From contig NZ_KZ686269.1 in NCBI RefSeq assembly GCF_003029735.1, forward strand, positions 1 through 64,000: a DNA stretch of 64,000 nucleotides. Reading direction: 5' to 3'. Positions 34,811 to 44,477 of the stretch are shown piece by piece. The stretch is from Pedobacter yulinensis. Lineage in GTDB: Bacteria; Bacteroidota; Bacteroidia; Sphingobacteriales; Sphingobacteriaceae. Made by a program: the position numbers and the translations under genes. The notes beneath the pieces are model-generated. The model was not told the origin of the DNA, made no database searches, and saw only the letters and a list, made by a program, of their open reading frames with translations. Numbering within the stretch: the first letter of the stretch is position 1; each line of letters starts with the position of its first letter.

Positions 34811-35494
34811 TCAAGTGATGCGCCGGGCGTTAATGGCTGGCACCCATTCCTTGTTCTGACACCGCGGGCATGCTTGATCGGCCTGCAGTTCCTCTACATT
34901 GGCGCAGCGTGTGCAGGCATAGCGGCCGCTTTTTGAAACACCCTGGTCTTTCTTGTCATATAACTCGGGCAGTACCGGCAATCCGTAGCGGACATCGTTA
35001 TCTTCAAAAAAAAGAAAACTTACCTGACCGTTTGTTTCGAGTATGGCCCTGCGCACCTGGCCAACATGCTCAATGTTTTGCAGCCTCATTTCTGCAAAAA
35101 ACTCATCTTTAGCAAATGTATTGGAGCTCCTTTCTTCCATGGTGAACCGGCCATCTTCTATGATAGACATGGGGACGCCTTCCAGGACATTCTCTACGGC
35201 CTGGCTTTTAGCTGCCAGGTAAGTCAATAACCTGTAGGTTGCAAGAATGGCTGCAAATGCAATGATCGATGGAATAATGGCCGCCGTATCGTTCAGCATC
35301 GGGTCGCCGGCAGCCGATCCCAAAGCAATGATGATGGCTACCTCGAAGATACTCAGTTGTCTTACACCCTTTTTTCCCGACGATCGCAAAAAAACCAGCA
35401 CAAGGCCAAACATGATAATGGTTTTGATCACGATTGTCGCCGCGGCGGAGAAATCTAGATCATGTAAAAAAATCTTCAGCCAGTCAATTTGCAT
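34811..35494 (-). CDS. DUF421 (YetF-like) membrane protein with C-terminal zinc ribbon
   Basis: This 227-residue protein opens with three hydrophobic helices (about 17-35, 46-63 and 66-90) and the family stretch RSSGKKGVRQLSIFEVAIIIALGSAAGDP. A soluble DUF421 domain follows, including VLEGVPMSIIEDGRF and FFAEMRLQNIEHVGQVRRAILETNGQVSFLFF. The last 40 residues add YACTRCANVEELQADQACPRCQNKEWVPA: two CxxC pairs in a rubredoxin-like ribbon that should bind zinc. DUF421 proteins such as YetF are membrane proteins of poorly known role. It stands alone between tRNA-Gln and the PUL island. Confidence 0.88.
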   Translation of the reverse strand: MQIDWLKIFLHDLDFSAAATIVIKTIIMFGLVLVFLRSSGKKGVRQLSIFEVAIIIALGSAAGDPMLNDTAAIIPSIIAFAAILATYRLLTYLAAKSQAVENVLEGVPMSIIEDGRFTMEERSSNTFAKDEFFAEMRLQNIEHVGQVRRAILETNGQVSFLFFEDNDVRYGLPVLPELYDKKDQGVSKSGRYACTRCANVEELQADQACPRCQNKEWVPAINARRIT

Positions 35495-35775
35495 GTTTTT
35501 TTAACAATCCAATACCAAAACAGTTTGAGTGCCCTTAGAGACTAAAACCGACTTGTCCGTTTGTGGCGCCCGCAGGCCTATGCGTTTACCTCTTCAGATT
35601 TTCAGGCCTCCGTGTCTGAAAATTTTTTAAAGCTATACGGAGGGATTTGCGGTCAGCACGTCCACTGCGCAATAATTCACGGTTAAAAAATCTTCACAAT
35701 GAGCCAAATACAATGGGATTTTGGAGGCTGTTTTGAATGTCCGGTAATTTGTCTCTATCTTGAGAAACTAATTGC

Positions 35776-36363
35776 ATGGACGCGCAACTCAAGACTAAAT
35801 ACGCTGCTTTCTCAGATGGGCAGCTTACTGATTGCCTCTACACTGGCGACAGTGATGCATTCTCCGAGATTTACAGGCGCTACTGGAAGACCATGCTGGG
35901 TATCGCATACAATCGCCTCAAGAGTCTGGAACAGGCGAAAGATGTTGTGCATGACGTCATGGTATGGCTCTGGAAACATCGTGCAGCGCAGCGAATTGAT
36001 CAAATCGGACCCTACCTGGCTACTGCAGTTAAATACCGGGTGCTCGAAGAACTTAGAAAAGGCAGCGTACGCGCCAGTTATCAGGATCAGCTGCAGCCAG
36101 ATCATGGCTGCTGCGCAGATACGGAAGATGTTTTACATTACAGGGCGGTGCTAAAAATGGTTCGCGAAGAAGTCGAATTGCTGCCTGAAAAGTGCCGCAT
36201 TATTTTCAAATACAGCCGTGAGGAACACCTCAGCAACCGCGAGATCGCCGAACGCCTCCAGCTTTCGGTCAGCACGGTTGAAAACCAACTTCATAAGGCC
36301 CTGGGCAGGCTGCGGCTGGTCGTCAGAAATTTCCACCTTTTTTTTCTCTTTTTCTTTACCTAG
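35776..36363 (+). CDS. FecI-type ECF sigma factor, PUL 1
   Basis: This 195-residue sigma-70 family protein has region 2 near 28-95 (FSEIYRRYWKTMLGIAYNRLKSLEQAKDVVHDVMVWLWKHR) and region 4 near 130-185, with the helix-turn-helix LSNREIAERLQLSVSTVENQLHKALGRL. The C-terminal tail is unusually aromatic (HLFFLFFF). It is followed 49 bases later by fecR, then susC, so it should direct RNA polymerase to the PUL 1 promoters after FecR relays SusC occupancy. Confidence 0.93.
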   Translation: MDAQLKTKYAAFSDGQLTDCLYTGDSDAFSEIYRRYWKTMLGIAYNRLKSLEQAKDVVHDVMVWLWKHRAAQRIDQIGPYLATAVKYRVLEELRKGSVRASYQDQLQPDHGCCADTEDVLHYRAVLKMVREEVELLPEKCRIIFKYSREEHLSNREIAERLQLSVSTVENQLHKALGRLRLVVRNFHLFFLFFFT

Positions 36364-36412
36364 ACATAGGTGCCAGCCCCTGTTCAGGCTACATATATGA
36401 AAAGAGTGCTGT

Positions 36413-37582
36413 ATGCAGGAAGAGGACTTAAAAAATCTGATCGGGCGTTACCTTGCGGGAAAAGCTACAAAAGAAGAAAAAGAGCGCATTCAGCGGTGGT
36501 ATACTTCTTTTGATGATTCCCGGATTGAAATTCCCGAAGCAGAACCGGTGCAGCTGGAAACGGAGCTGCGGGGCCGTATCCTGGAATCTGCCGGTATCCG
36601 CAAACGCGCTGCGGGTGCGCGCTGGGGATGGCTGTCTGCTGCCGCCGTTGTGTTGTTGGCAGCCTGCATTTACCTGACAAGAAAACAAGAACATCAATTC
36701 GCCGCTGCTCCGGACCGCAGCAGTGCAATGGCCGCCAGGTCCATTGCCCCGGGTGGCTACCGGGCCGTACTCACGCTCGCCGACGGCCGGCAGATCAGGC
36801 TATCCGATCAGCCCGACAGCGCGCTTGCCGCAAAAACGGGATTGGGAATCAGAAACACCATGTCCGGGCAGCTGGTGTATGAACCTGAAGTTTCCGGAAC
36901 CGGGGCACCTGCGGCCGGCGGCTATAACCAAATAGAAACGCCGGCGGGGGGGCAGTACCAGGTTGTCCTGCCAGACGGCAGCCAGGTTTGGCTCAATGCA
37001 GCTTCGTCGCTTCGTTTCCCGGCTGCATTTGCGGGCAACGAACGACGCGTAGAGCTGCATGGCGAGGCGTATTTTAAGGTGGCGAAAAACGCCGCCCGAC
37101 CCTTCAGGGTCACCGCCGGCAAGCAGGTTGTGGAGGTTTTGGGCACCGAGTTCAATGTTAACGCATATCCTGATGAGCAAGCGGTCATGACAACGCTGCT
37201 TGAAGGAAGCGTGCGTCTGAAACAGCCCCCGGCAAACAAACCGGCAAGGGGCGCGATACATGCTACCGAAGCCATGCTAAAACCTGGGCAGCAGGCGGTC
37301 TTTTCCGGCGACGGCTTTGGCATCAAAGCGGTACACACCGAAAAGATCATAGACTGGAAGAATGGCGAATTCAATTTCACAGATGAAGACATCCGCACAT
37401 CGCTGCGCAAGATAGCCCGCTGGTACAACGTGGAAATCAGGATCGAAGGCGATCTGTCGCAGCTTGCTTTTGGCGGCTCCATTTCAAGATCTAAACGGCT
37501 CGACGAGGTCTTGCGGGTGCTCGAGCTGAGCAAAAAAATAAAATTTAAAGTAGCAGGAAGGAGGATTACTGTGACGCCATAA
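36413..37582 (+). CDS. FecR-family anti-sigma factor, PUL 1
   Basis: This 389-residue protein has a cytoplasmic N-terminal region (about 1-70, sigma-binding), one membrane helix at about 72-89 and a periplasmic FecR domain. The latter carries NQIETPAGGQYQVVLPDGSQVWLNAASSLRFP, VELHGEAYFKVAKNAARPFRV and VEVLGTEFNVNAY. The DUF4974 end follows: KNGEFNFTDEDIRTSLRKIARWYNVEI. The periplasmic part senses the STN domain of SusC and holds the sigma factor inactive until signalled. It is separated from susC by a 152-base spacer containing a hairpin. Confidence 0.94.
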   Translation: MQEEDLKNLIGRYLAGKATKEEKERIQRWYTSFDDSRIEIPEAEPVQLETELRGRILESAGIRKRAAGARWGWLSAAAVVLLAACIYLTRKQEHQFAAAPDRSSAMAARSIAPGGYRAVLTLADGRQIRLSDQPDSALAAKTGLGIRNTMSGQLVYEPEVSGTGAPAAGGYNQIETPAGGQYQVVLPDGSQVWLNAASSLRFPAAFAGNERRVELHGEAYFKVAKNAARPFRVTAGKQVVEVLGTEFNVNAYPDEQAVMTTLLEGSVRLKQPPANKPARGAIHATEAMLKPGQQAVFSGDGFGIKAVHTEKIIDWKNGEFNFTDEDIRTSLRKIARWYNVEIRIEGDLSQLAFGGSISRSKRLDEVLRVLELSKKIKFKVAGRRITVTP

Positions 37583-37605
37583 CTACCCCTCGCAGATCCA
37601 AAAAA

Positions 37606-37632
37606 GCCGGAGGCGTTGGAGCGTCCCCCGGC
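37606..37632 (+). other. Hairpin in the fecR-susC spacer, PUL 1
   Basis: GCCGG-A-GG-CG pairs with CG-(T)-CC-C-CCGGC around loop TTGGAG, with one A-C mismatch and one bulge. It is preceded by six As, and no T-run follows on the plus strand, so it is not a terminator in the direction of transcription. A similar hairpin occupies the same place in PUL 2. Confidence 0.5.
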
Positions 37633-37734
37633 CTTGTCAGGATCAAAACACATCCGGTCATCAACTACAAACTGATCTGTTAACCAGGTTACAAGGGATC
37701 TTTTGTCCCAAAAAACCGCAATCCAAACCACCAA

Positions 37735-40700
37735 ATGTATGAAAAATTAATTTTGGCAGTCGTACCCTCACGCACTGCTTACAAACAACTATTCCGCACC
37801 ATGAAATTATCGGTTCTCTTGATGCTTTTGGCTAGCCTGCAAATCAGCGCAGCCGGTCTTGCCCAGGCACCCATAACGCTTTTCAAGAAAAATGTGCGTC
37901 TTGAAGAGGTACTCCGGGATATAAAAAAACAAACCGGCTACGATATTTTCTATATTCAGAAAGACATGCGGCTGGCCCGCCCGGTTACCGTTTCTTTCAG
38001 CAAAGCGCCGCTCGGCGAGGCGCTGGCAGACCTGTTTGCCGGCCAGCCCCTCGAGTTTGTTATCGATTCAAAAACGATCATTGTCCAGGAAAAGCGCAAA
38101 TCTTCAACGCTTTCTGCTGTGCTGCTAAGAATGGATGTAACCGGCCGTATACTTGACGAAAACGGCGAAGGGCTGCCTGGCGCCACGGTAAGGGTAAAGG
38201 GCGGCAGCCAAAATGCCATGTCTGATACCGGCGGTAACTTCACACTTAAAAACGTTCCTGACCAGGCGGTGCTGGAAGTGAGTTACATCGGTTATATCAC
38301 CCAGGAAATACCTGCAAAGGCCGGCGTACCGCTGACCATTAAACTGGTGCAGCAATCATCTAACCTGAACGATGTGGTTGTGGTTGGTTACGGAAGCCAG
38401 AAAAAAGCCAACCTGATCGGTTCGGTTGCCCAGTTGTCTGCCAGGCAGATTAACGACCGGCCGGTGCCATCCCTTTCCAATGCACTGACAGGGCAGCTCC
38501 CTGGCGTGACCATCATCCAGCGAAGCGGGCAGCCCGGCAGCAGCGGCGGCAATATCCAGATCAGGGGAGTGGGTTCGTTTGGTGCTGCGTCGGGGGCATT
38601 TATCCTGGTGGATGGTGTTCCTGTCAACTCGTTCAATGACATTGATCCGAACGATGTGGAGAACATTTCAGTATTGAAAGATGCCTCAACCGCAGCTATT
38701 TACGGTTCGCGTGCCGCAAATGGCGTAATCCTGGTAACAACAAAATCAGGAAAGAGCAGCGATGGAAAGGTACGGATCAGTTACAATGGCTACGCCGGCA
38801 GCCAGCGCGCCACCGCTTACCCGGAATTTGCCAATTCCTGGGAATATGCGGCAGCCTTGAACGAGGCCCAGCCCGGTTCCTATACCGAGGCAGAGATCCA
38901 GAAATTCAGAGACGGTACAGATCCCGATAACTATCCAAACATCGATTACGTAGACCTGGTGTTAAAAAAGTCGACCCTGCAAACCGGCCACAACCTCAGT
39001 TTATCTAACGAGACAAAAAATACGCAGTACCTGCTGGCCTTTGGTTACCTTTATCAGAACGGTATTGTCGAAAAAAATGACTACAGCCGTTACAACCTGC
39101 GTCTTAACCTGACCAATACGCTGGCAAAAAATTTGAAACTGACCACACGGTTTTCTGCCGCGCAGTACCTGGACAACCAGCCGGCGCCACCCGTTTCGCT
39201 CGACTGGACTGATATGATCACCACCATCGGGCAGGTGATCCGCGTACCGGCAGTTTATCCCTACCAACTCAGCAACGGGGATTTCGGCCTCGGTGTCGTA
39301 GCAAAGGGTACACCTTATACCTATTCAAAAAACGAATCCTTCTTCCAGGAAAAAAAGACAGACCTGCTGGGTAACGCGCGGCTGGACTGGGACATCATTC
39401 CCGGGTTAAAAATTTCGGCCATCGGAGCTTACACGCAACTGAGCGCCAATTCTCAGCGGTTTTTGGCCAACCAGCGGCTTACCGCCAACGTGGTACTGGG
39501 CCCGGGCACATTGAACCAGCAGACAGACGGCAGTGTTTACAAGACCTTGCAGCAGTTGGCAGAATACAAACGTTCTTTAGGCAAAAGTGATTTTGGAGTA
39601 CTGCTGGGACATTCTTACGAATACACACAGAACAGTTCGGCTTTTGCGAGCAGGTCCGGGTATTTCAGCAATAACCTGACTGAACTGAATGCCGGCGATG
39701 CGGGAACGCAGAAAAATAATGGCACGGCCGCCGAGTTTACCCTCGATTCTTACTTTGGCCGCCTGAACTACAGCTTCGCAAACCGCTACCTGGTCGAAGG
39801 CACCCTGCGGTACGACGGCTCCTCCCGTTTCCCGCAGAACAACAAATACGCCTTCTTCCCTGCGGTTGCGCTTGGCTGGAGAATCTCAGAGGAGAAGTTT
39901 CTGAAAAATGCATTCAGCTGGCTGAACGATCTGAAACTAAAGGGCTCTTATGGCACCCTCGGAAATCAGAACATTGGTAATTATGCCTACCAGAACGTCC
40001 TCTCGTCGGGGCAGAATTACGTTTTCGGCAATACGCTCGCAACCGGCGTAGCCAACCTGACGCTGGTCGATCCGAACATCAGGTGGGAGTCAACAAGAAC
40101 CAAAGATATCGGCCTGGATGCCACACTGTTTAAAAGCAGACTGAACCTAAGCGTTACTTATTTTGACCGTTATACCTACGACATTCTTGTTAGCCCGGGT
40201 AACAGCGTCTCAAAAGTGCTGGGCACGGCTGTTGGCGTCCAGAATTCAGGTAAACTAAGCAACCGCGGCTGGGAGTTCACGGCAGATTACAACGGTCAGG
40301 CGGGGGCATTCAGTTATGGCATCAATACAAATTTCAGCATCATCAGCAACAAGGTCCTTGACCTGGGTGTTGGCAACGTACTTCAGCCAAACGGGCTTGT
40401 GGGCAACGGCAGCAACCTGTTTATTGGCAGCCCGATGAATGTCTATTATGGTTATGTTGCTGACGGTCTTTTCCGCGACGCCAGTGACGTGGCTGCCTAC
40501 GCCAATCAAAAAAGCATCAACCCGGGCGTACGGCCTGGCGACATTCGCTACAAAGACATCAGCGGGCCTGCCGGTGTGCCAGATGGGAAAGTCGATGCCA
40601 CCTATGACCGTACTGTGCTGGGCAGCCAGATTCCGCGCTACACTTATGGGCTCAGTCTGCGCACCGGTTACAAGAACTTCGAACTTTCAGTTTTGTTGCA

Positions 40701-41118
40701 GGGTGTTGCCGGGGTAAAAGGAATGTTATCGGGATATGCGGGCTACGCCTTTAATGTGAATGGGAATATACAGCGCTGGCAGCTGGACAGTCACTGGAGC
40801 GAAGCCAACCCGAATCCCAACGCCAAATATCCGCGGCTCGAGGTGATTTCGAACCAGGGCACCCCAAACACGCTTAGTTCTTCTTTCTGGCTGCTGAGCG
40901 GCAGTTACCTCAAAGTTCGCAACATCCAGCTTGGTTACGCTTTTGACGGGGCATGGACAAAAAAACTTGGCCTGCGCAGCCTGCGTCTATACGGTACGGC
41001 GCAGAATCCTTTCGCATTTAGCCAATACCCGACCGGCTGGGATCCGGAGATCAATACCAGCGGCGGCTATTACCCCATCCTGGCCAATTACACTTTAGGT
41101 TTAAACGTCAATTTCTAG
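37735..41118 (+). CDS. SusC/RagA TonB-linked outer-membrane transporter with STN domain, PUL 1
   Basis: This 1127-residue protein has a signal peptide at about 23-44 (MKLSVLLMLLASLQISAA) after a 22-residue basic leader. An STN domain follows at about 46-125 (LEEVLRDIKKQTGYDIFYIQKDM), then a carboxypeptidase-like domain (about 133-215) and a TonB plug (LNDVVVVGYGSQKKANLIGSV). A 22-strand barrel ends in GLNVNF. It imports glycan oligomers across the outer membrane together with the SusD lipoprotein. The STN domain marks it as the transducer for FecR. The susD gene follows after ten bases. Confidence 0.96.
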   Translation: MYEKLILAVVPSRTAYKQLFRTMKLSVLLMLLASLQISAAGLAQAPITLFKKNVRLEEVLRDIKKQTGYDIFYIQKDMRLARPVTVSFSKAPLGEALADLFAGQPLEFVIDSKTIIVQEKRKSSTLSAVLLRMDVTGRILDENGEGLPGATVRVKGGSQNAMSDTGGNFTLKNVPDQAVLEVSYIGYITQEIPAKAGVPLTIKLVQQSSNLNDVVVVGYGSQKKANLIGSVAQLSARQINDRPVPSLSNALTGQLPGVTIIQRSGQPGSSGGNIQIRGVGSFGAASGAFILVDGVPVNSFNDIDPNDVENISVLKDASTAAIYGSRAANGVILVTTKSGKSSDGKVRISYNGYAGSQRATAYPEFANSWEYAAALNEAQPGSYTEAEIQKFRDGTDPDNYPNIDYVDLVLKKSTLQTGHNLSLSNETKNTQYLLAFGYLYQNGIVEKNDYSRYNLRLNLTNTLAKNLKLTTRFSAAQYLDNQPAPPVSLDWTDMITTIGQVIRVPAVYPYQLSNGDFGLGVVAKGTPYTYSKNESFFQEKKTDLLGNARLDWDIIPGLKISAIGAYTQLSANSQRFLANQRLTANVVLGPGTLNQQTDGSVYKTLQQLAEYKRSLGKSDFGVLLGHSYEYTQNSSAFASRSGYFSNNLTELNAGDAGTQKNNGTAAEFTLDSYFGRLNYSFANRYLVEGTLRYDGSSRFPQNNKYAFFPAVALGWRISEEKFLKNAFSWLNDLKLKGSYGTLGNQNIGNYAYQNVLSSGQNYVFGNTLATGVANLTLVDPNIRWESTRTKDIGLDATLFKSRLNLSVTYFDRYTYDILVSPGNSVSKVLGTAVGVQNSGKLSNRGWEFTADYNGQAGAFSYGINTNFSIISNKVLDLGVGNVLQPNGLVGNGSNLFIGSPMNVYYGYVADGLFRDASDVAAYANQKSINPGVRPGDIRYKDISGPAGVPDGKVDATYDRTVLGSQIPRYTYGLSLRTGYKNFELSVLLQGVAGVKGMLSGYAGYAFNVNGNIQRWQLDSHWSEANPNPNAKYPRLEVISNQGTPNTLSSSFWLLSGSYLKVRNIQLGYAFDGAWTKKLGLRSLRLYGTAQNPFAFSQYPTGWDPEINTSGGYYPILANYTLGLNVNF

Positions 41119-41128
41119 CTGTAAGATC

Positions 41129-42784
41129 ATGAAAATACATATCAACAAACTTCTTATTGCGTTCATGGCCATTGTTACGCTGATGGCTTCCTGCCGCAAA
41201 TCGCTCGACAAAGCGCCGCTCGACCAATTCTCAAATGAAACTTTCTGGACCTCAGAGTCAAATGTTATGCTAGCGCTGGCTGGTGTATACAGGGGAGGCA
41301 TCCAGATGGCCTTCAACCCGCCGGGGCCTGAATATTCGGCCACAGACTGGTGGTCTTACCACGGCTTACTTTATCTGGAAATGGCCACCGACAATGCCTA
41401 CGACCGCCGTGGCGAGAATTCGGGCTTCAACACCCTGACCAACGGCACACTGACCAATAATAACAGTTACCTGGCCAATTACTGGACTGCCAGTTACGCC
41501 CGCATTGCACGTTGTAATTATTTTATGGAGAACCTGGCCAAGGCCCCGGTCGATGCGGTAAAACAAGCCCGAATGATCAGCGAGGCACGGTTTATCAGGG
41601 CTTGTCAGTATTTTTACCTTTCGCAATATTTTGGAGCAGTACCCCTGGTACAACGTTCATTGACCCTGAAAGAGGCCAATACGGTGACCAAGGCAACAAA
41701 ACAGCAGGTTCAGGATTTTGCTGCGGCCGAGTTTGCCGCGATTGTTTCCAGTTTACCAAGGGCAGCGGCCTTGCCGGGAAGTGAACGCGGCCGGGCTACG
41801 GCCCAGGCAGCACTTGCGTTTCTGGGCCGCCTGAACCTGGGCAGGGAACGCTGGGCCGACGCGGCAGCAGCTTTCAAACAAATCATTGACCTGAACGAAA
41901 ACAGCATTGATCCTGATTTCGAAAGCCTCTTTAACGGTACCAATGAAAGCAGCAGGGAGATCATTTTTGCAACGCAGTACCTTCAGGACCTGGCGCCGAA
42001 TGCCATGATGCAGCACAACTATCCCGCCCAGTTCGGCGGGTTCATGTTGTTCTGCCCCTTGGGAAGCCTGGCTGAGTCGTATGAATTTACCGACGGTACG
42101 CCTTTTTCTTTCAGCGACCCGCGGTACGATGCCGCCGACATCGGCAAAAACCGCGATCCACGTTTGCGCTTTACCATTTTGTACAACGGACGTCCGTTCA
42201 AGAACATTGTGTACAACAGCCACCCCGATAACACTGCCTCTGCCGATCAGACCAGTACCACCAAACAGTCTACGCGTACAGGGTTTGCGCCAAAAAAATT
42301 CAATAGTGAAGCGTTTAGTGGCGGTGACCTGCAGAATTCAGGCATCGACCTCCCGGTTGTGCGTTATGCCGAAGTGCTGCTGAGTTACCTCGAAGCCAGG
42401 CTTGAAAACGGCGACCCGTTAGACCAGGCGTTGCTTGACGCTACGATCAATAAGGTGCGGGGCCGCAATTCGGTGAATATGCCTCGTATAACCGCCACAG
42501 GCAGTACAGCCCTGCGCACCATCCTGCGTCGTGAACGCAGGAATGAACTCGCACTTGAAGGCCTGCGTTACTGGGATCTGTTGCGCTGGAAAACCATTGG
42601 TACGGTACTGCAGGGCGATTTTTATGGGGCCCCGTTTCCCGGTGCTGTAAACCTGCGCAAAAAGGGACCCCTTACCGATCCGGCGGGTCGCTGGTATGTA
42701 ACCAGTAAAGCTTTCCGCACCGGTCAGGATGAGCTGTGGCCTGTACCCCAGGCTGAAGTCAATATTAATCCGAATCTCAAATAA
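41129..42784 (+). CDS. SusD/RagB glycan-binding lipoprotein, PUL 1
   Basis: This 551-residue surface lipoprotein has its lipobox at Cys22 (TLMASC). Family features include LDKAPLDQFSNETFWTSESNVMLALAGVYRG at the start and ARFIRACQYFYLSQYFGAVPLVQRSLT (TPR-like helices near 155-180). RNELALEGLRYWDLLRWKTIG lies near the end, followed by the closing ELWPVPQAEVNINPNL. It caps the SusC barrel and binds substrate. A strong terminator lies 13 bases after its stop. Confidence 0.95.
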   Translation: MKIHINKLLIAFMAIVTLMASCRKSLDKAPLDQFSNETFWTSESNVMLALAGVYRGGIQMAFNPPGPEYSATDWWSYHGLLYLEMATDNAYDRRGENSGFNTLTNGTLTNNNSYLANYWTASYARIARCNYFMENLAKAPVDAVKQARMISEARFIRACQYFYLSQYFGAVPLVQRSLTLKEANTVTKATKQQVQDFAAAEFAAIVSSLPRAAALPGSERGRATAQAALAFLGRLNLGRERWADAAAAFKQIIDLNENSIDPDFESLFNGTNESSREIIFATQYLQDLAPNAMMQHNYPAQFGGFMLFCPLGSLAESYEFTDGTPFSFSDPRYDAADIGKNRDPRLRFTILYNGRPFKNIVYNSHPDNTASADQTSTTKQSTRTGFAPKKFNSEAFSGGDLQNSGIDLPVVRYAEVLLSYLEARLENGDPLDQALLDATINKVRGRNSVNMPRITATGSTALRTILRRERRNELALEGLRYWDLLRWKTIGTVLQGDFYGAPFPGAVNLRKKGPLTDPAGRWYVTSKAFRTGQDELWPVPQAEVNINPNLK

Positions 42785-42796
42785 TTACCTTAGCTT

Positions 42797-42824
42797 TTCC
42801 GGCGGCTCTGCCGCCGGAATTTTT
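42797..42824 (+). terminator. Intrinsic terminator between susD and the sulfatase gene, PUL 1
   Basis: Perfect 10-bp stem TTCCGGCGGC/GCCGCCGGAA with loop TCT, followed by TTTTT (42820-42824). It lies wholly within the 52-base susD-sulfatase gap, ending 12 bases before the sulfatase start codon. It should limit sulfatase transcription to readthrough. Confidence 0.85.
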
Positions 42825-42836
42825 AACCCGATACCC

Positions 42837-44360
42837 ATGAGAACATCATTTTTCTTCCTGCTGAGCTTCCTGGCAGCCGCTTTTCCCGGTCGTGCGCAGC
42901 AAAACGACCGGCCAAACGTCATCTATATCTATGCAGATGACCTGGGTTTCGGCGACCTGGGCTGTTACGGCACCAGTAAACTGGCTACGCCAAACCTGGA
43001 CAAATTAGCCGCCGGCGGCATTCGGTTTACGAACGCCCATGCCACATCGGGCACCTGCACGCCCTCGCGTTTTGCGCTCATGACCGGGCAATACCCCTGG
43101 CGTCAGCAAGGTACCGGCATTTTACCGGGCGATGCGTCGCTGATCATACCGACCGACCGGATTTCCCTGCCAAAAGTTTTTAAAAATGCAGGATATGCCA
43201 CTGCTATCGTGGGCAAATGGCACCTTGGCCTGGGAAACAATGTAGACAAAAACTGGAATGCCACTGTAAAACCCGGTCCTAATGAAGTGGGTTTTGACTA
43301 TTCCTTCATTTTTCCGGCTACAGCAGACCGGGTACCTACCGTTTTTATGGAAAACGGCGACGTGCTGGCCCGCGATGCGGCCGACCCTATCGCTGTCAAT
43401 TACACGGAAAAAATTGGCAATGACCCCACCGGGCTGGAAAATCCGGAATTGCTTAAGATGAAAGCATCGCCCAATCATGGTCACAATAACACCATCGTAA
43501 ACGGCATCGGCCGGATTGGCTGGATGACCGGCGGGCATCGTGCACGCTGGGTAGACGAAGAGGTCTCTGCCACTTTTCTGGTCAAAGCAAACGAATTCAT
43601 GGAGCAACATGCAAACAAACCGTTTTTCCTCTATTTTCCTTTAACTGAACCGCATGTGCCGCGAATGCCGGCCACACAGTTCAAAGGCAAAAGCGGCCTG
43701 GGCTACCGGGGCGATGCCATTCTTCAGCTCGACTGGACCGTTGGCCAGGTGATGAAACAACTGGAAGCATTGGGCATTGCCCGCAATACCATCATCATTT
43801 TCAGCAGCGACAACGGTCCCGTTCTCGACGACGGGTATGAAGATGAGGCGGTAACAAAGTTGGGTGACCACAAACCTCTTGGGCCGCTCAGAGGTGGGAA
43901 GTACAGTGCCCTTGAAGGAGGTACGCGGGTGCCCTTTATTCTGAACTGGCCGGCCAGGGTAAAACCTGCAGTATCTGAGGCGCTGGTTTGCCAGATGGAC
44001 CTGCTTGCATCTTTCTCGGCCCTGCTGAATCAAAAAGTTCCTGCCGGCCAGGCAACAGATAGTGAAAACCACGCAGATGCCTTCCTGGGGAAAGCAACCA
44101 CCGGACGCAAAGTTCTGGTAAAGCAGGGGACAAAGCAGCCTACGGCGATCATAGCCGGCGACTGGAAATACATCAGGCCGGCTGAAGGGCCTACCGTCAG
44201 CAAAAGCGTAGGTATAGAAACCGGCAACTCGGCAAGGCCGCAGCTGTATAACCTGAAAAACGACCTCGGCGAAAAAAATAACCTGGCCGGCTCATCGCCG
44301 GAGCGTGTAAAGGAGCTGTCAGACCTGCTAGAGTCCATAACGGCATCCGGCAGGAAATAG
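42837..44360 (+). CDS. Secreted type I sulfatase, PUL 1
   Basis: This 507-residue exported arylsulfatase-like enzyme has a signal peptide (residues 1-21). The metal-site opening RPNVIYIYADDLGFGDLGCYG follows at about 25-45. The sulfatase signature C-T-P-S-R at 74-78 has Cys74 as the formylglycine precursor. Further family marks are GKWHLG near 127 and FSSDNGPVLDD near 325. It is expected to remove sulfate esters from the glycan bound by PUL 1, implying a sulfated polysaccharide or host glycan. Activity needs a maturase elsewhere in the genome. An in-frame ATG at 42729 inside susD is rejected; the signal peptide fixes the start at 42837. Confidence 0.95.
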   Translation: MRTSFFFLLSFLAAAFPGRAQQNDRPNVIYIYADDLGFGDLGCYGTSKLATPNLDKLAAGGIRFTNAHATSGTCTPSRFALMTGQYPWRQQGTGILPGDASLIIPTDRISLPKVFKNAGYATAIVGKWHLGLGNNVDKNWNATVKPGPNEVGFDYSFIFPATADRVPTVFMENGDVLARDAADPIAVNYTEKIGNDPTGLENPELLKMKASPNHGHNNTIVNGIGRIGWMTGGHRARWVDEEVSATFLVKANEFMEQHANKPFFLYFPLTEPHVPRMPATQFKGKSGLGYRGDAILQLDWTVGQVMKQLEALGIARNTIIIFSSDNGPVLDDGYEDEAVTKLGDHKPLGPLRGGKYSALEGGTRVPFILNWPARVKPAVSEALVCQMDLLASFSALLNQKVPAGQATDSENHADAFLGKATTGRKVLVKQGTKQPTAIIAGDWKYIRPAEGPTVSKSVGIETGNSARPQLYNLKNDLGEKNNLAGSSPERVKELSDLLESITASGRK

Positions 44361-44449
44361 CTGCCGGTACAGCTGCCGGAATATGATTACGCACGAAGCG
44401 ATGAAGAATCTCCAGGCAACTTTGTTCTACCTATAGTCCGAACCGTACG

Positions 44450-44477
44450 CCCGCAGCCTGTTGCTGCGGGTTTTATT
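44450..44477 (+). terminator. Terminator of PUL 1
   Basis: Eight-bp stem CCCGCAGC/GCTGCGGG with loop CTGTT, followed by TTTTATT. It lies 90 bases after the sulfatase stop. Confidence 0.85.
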
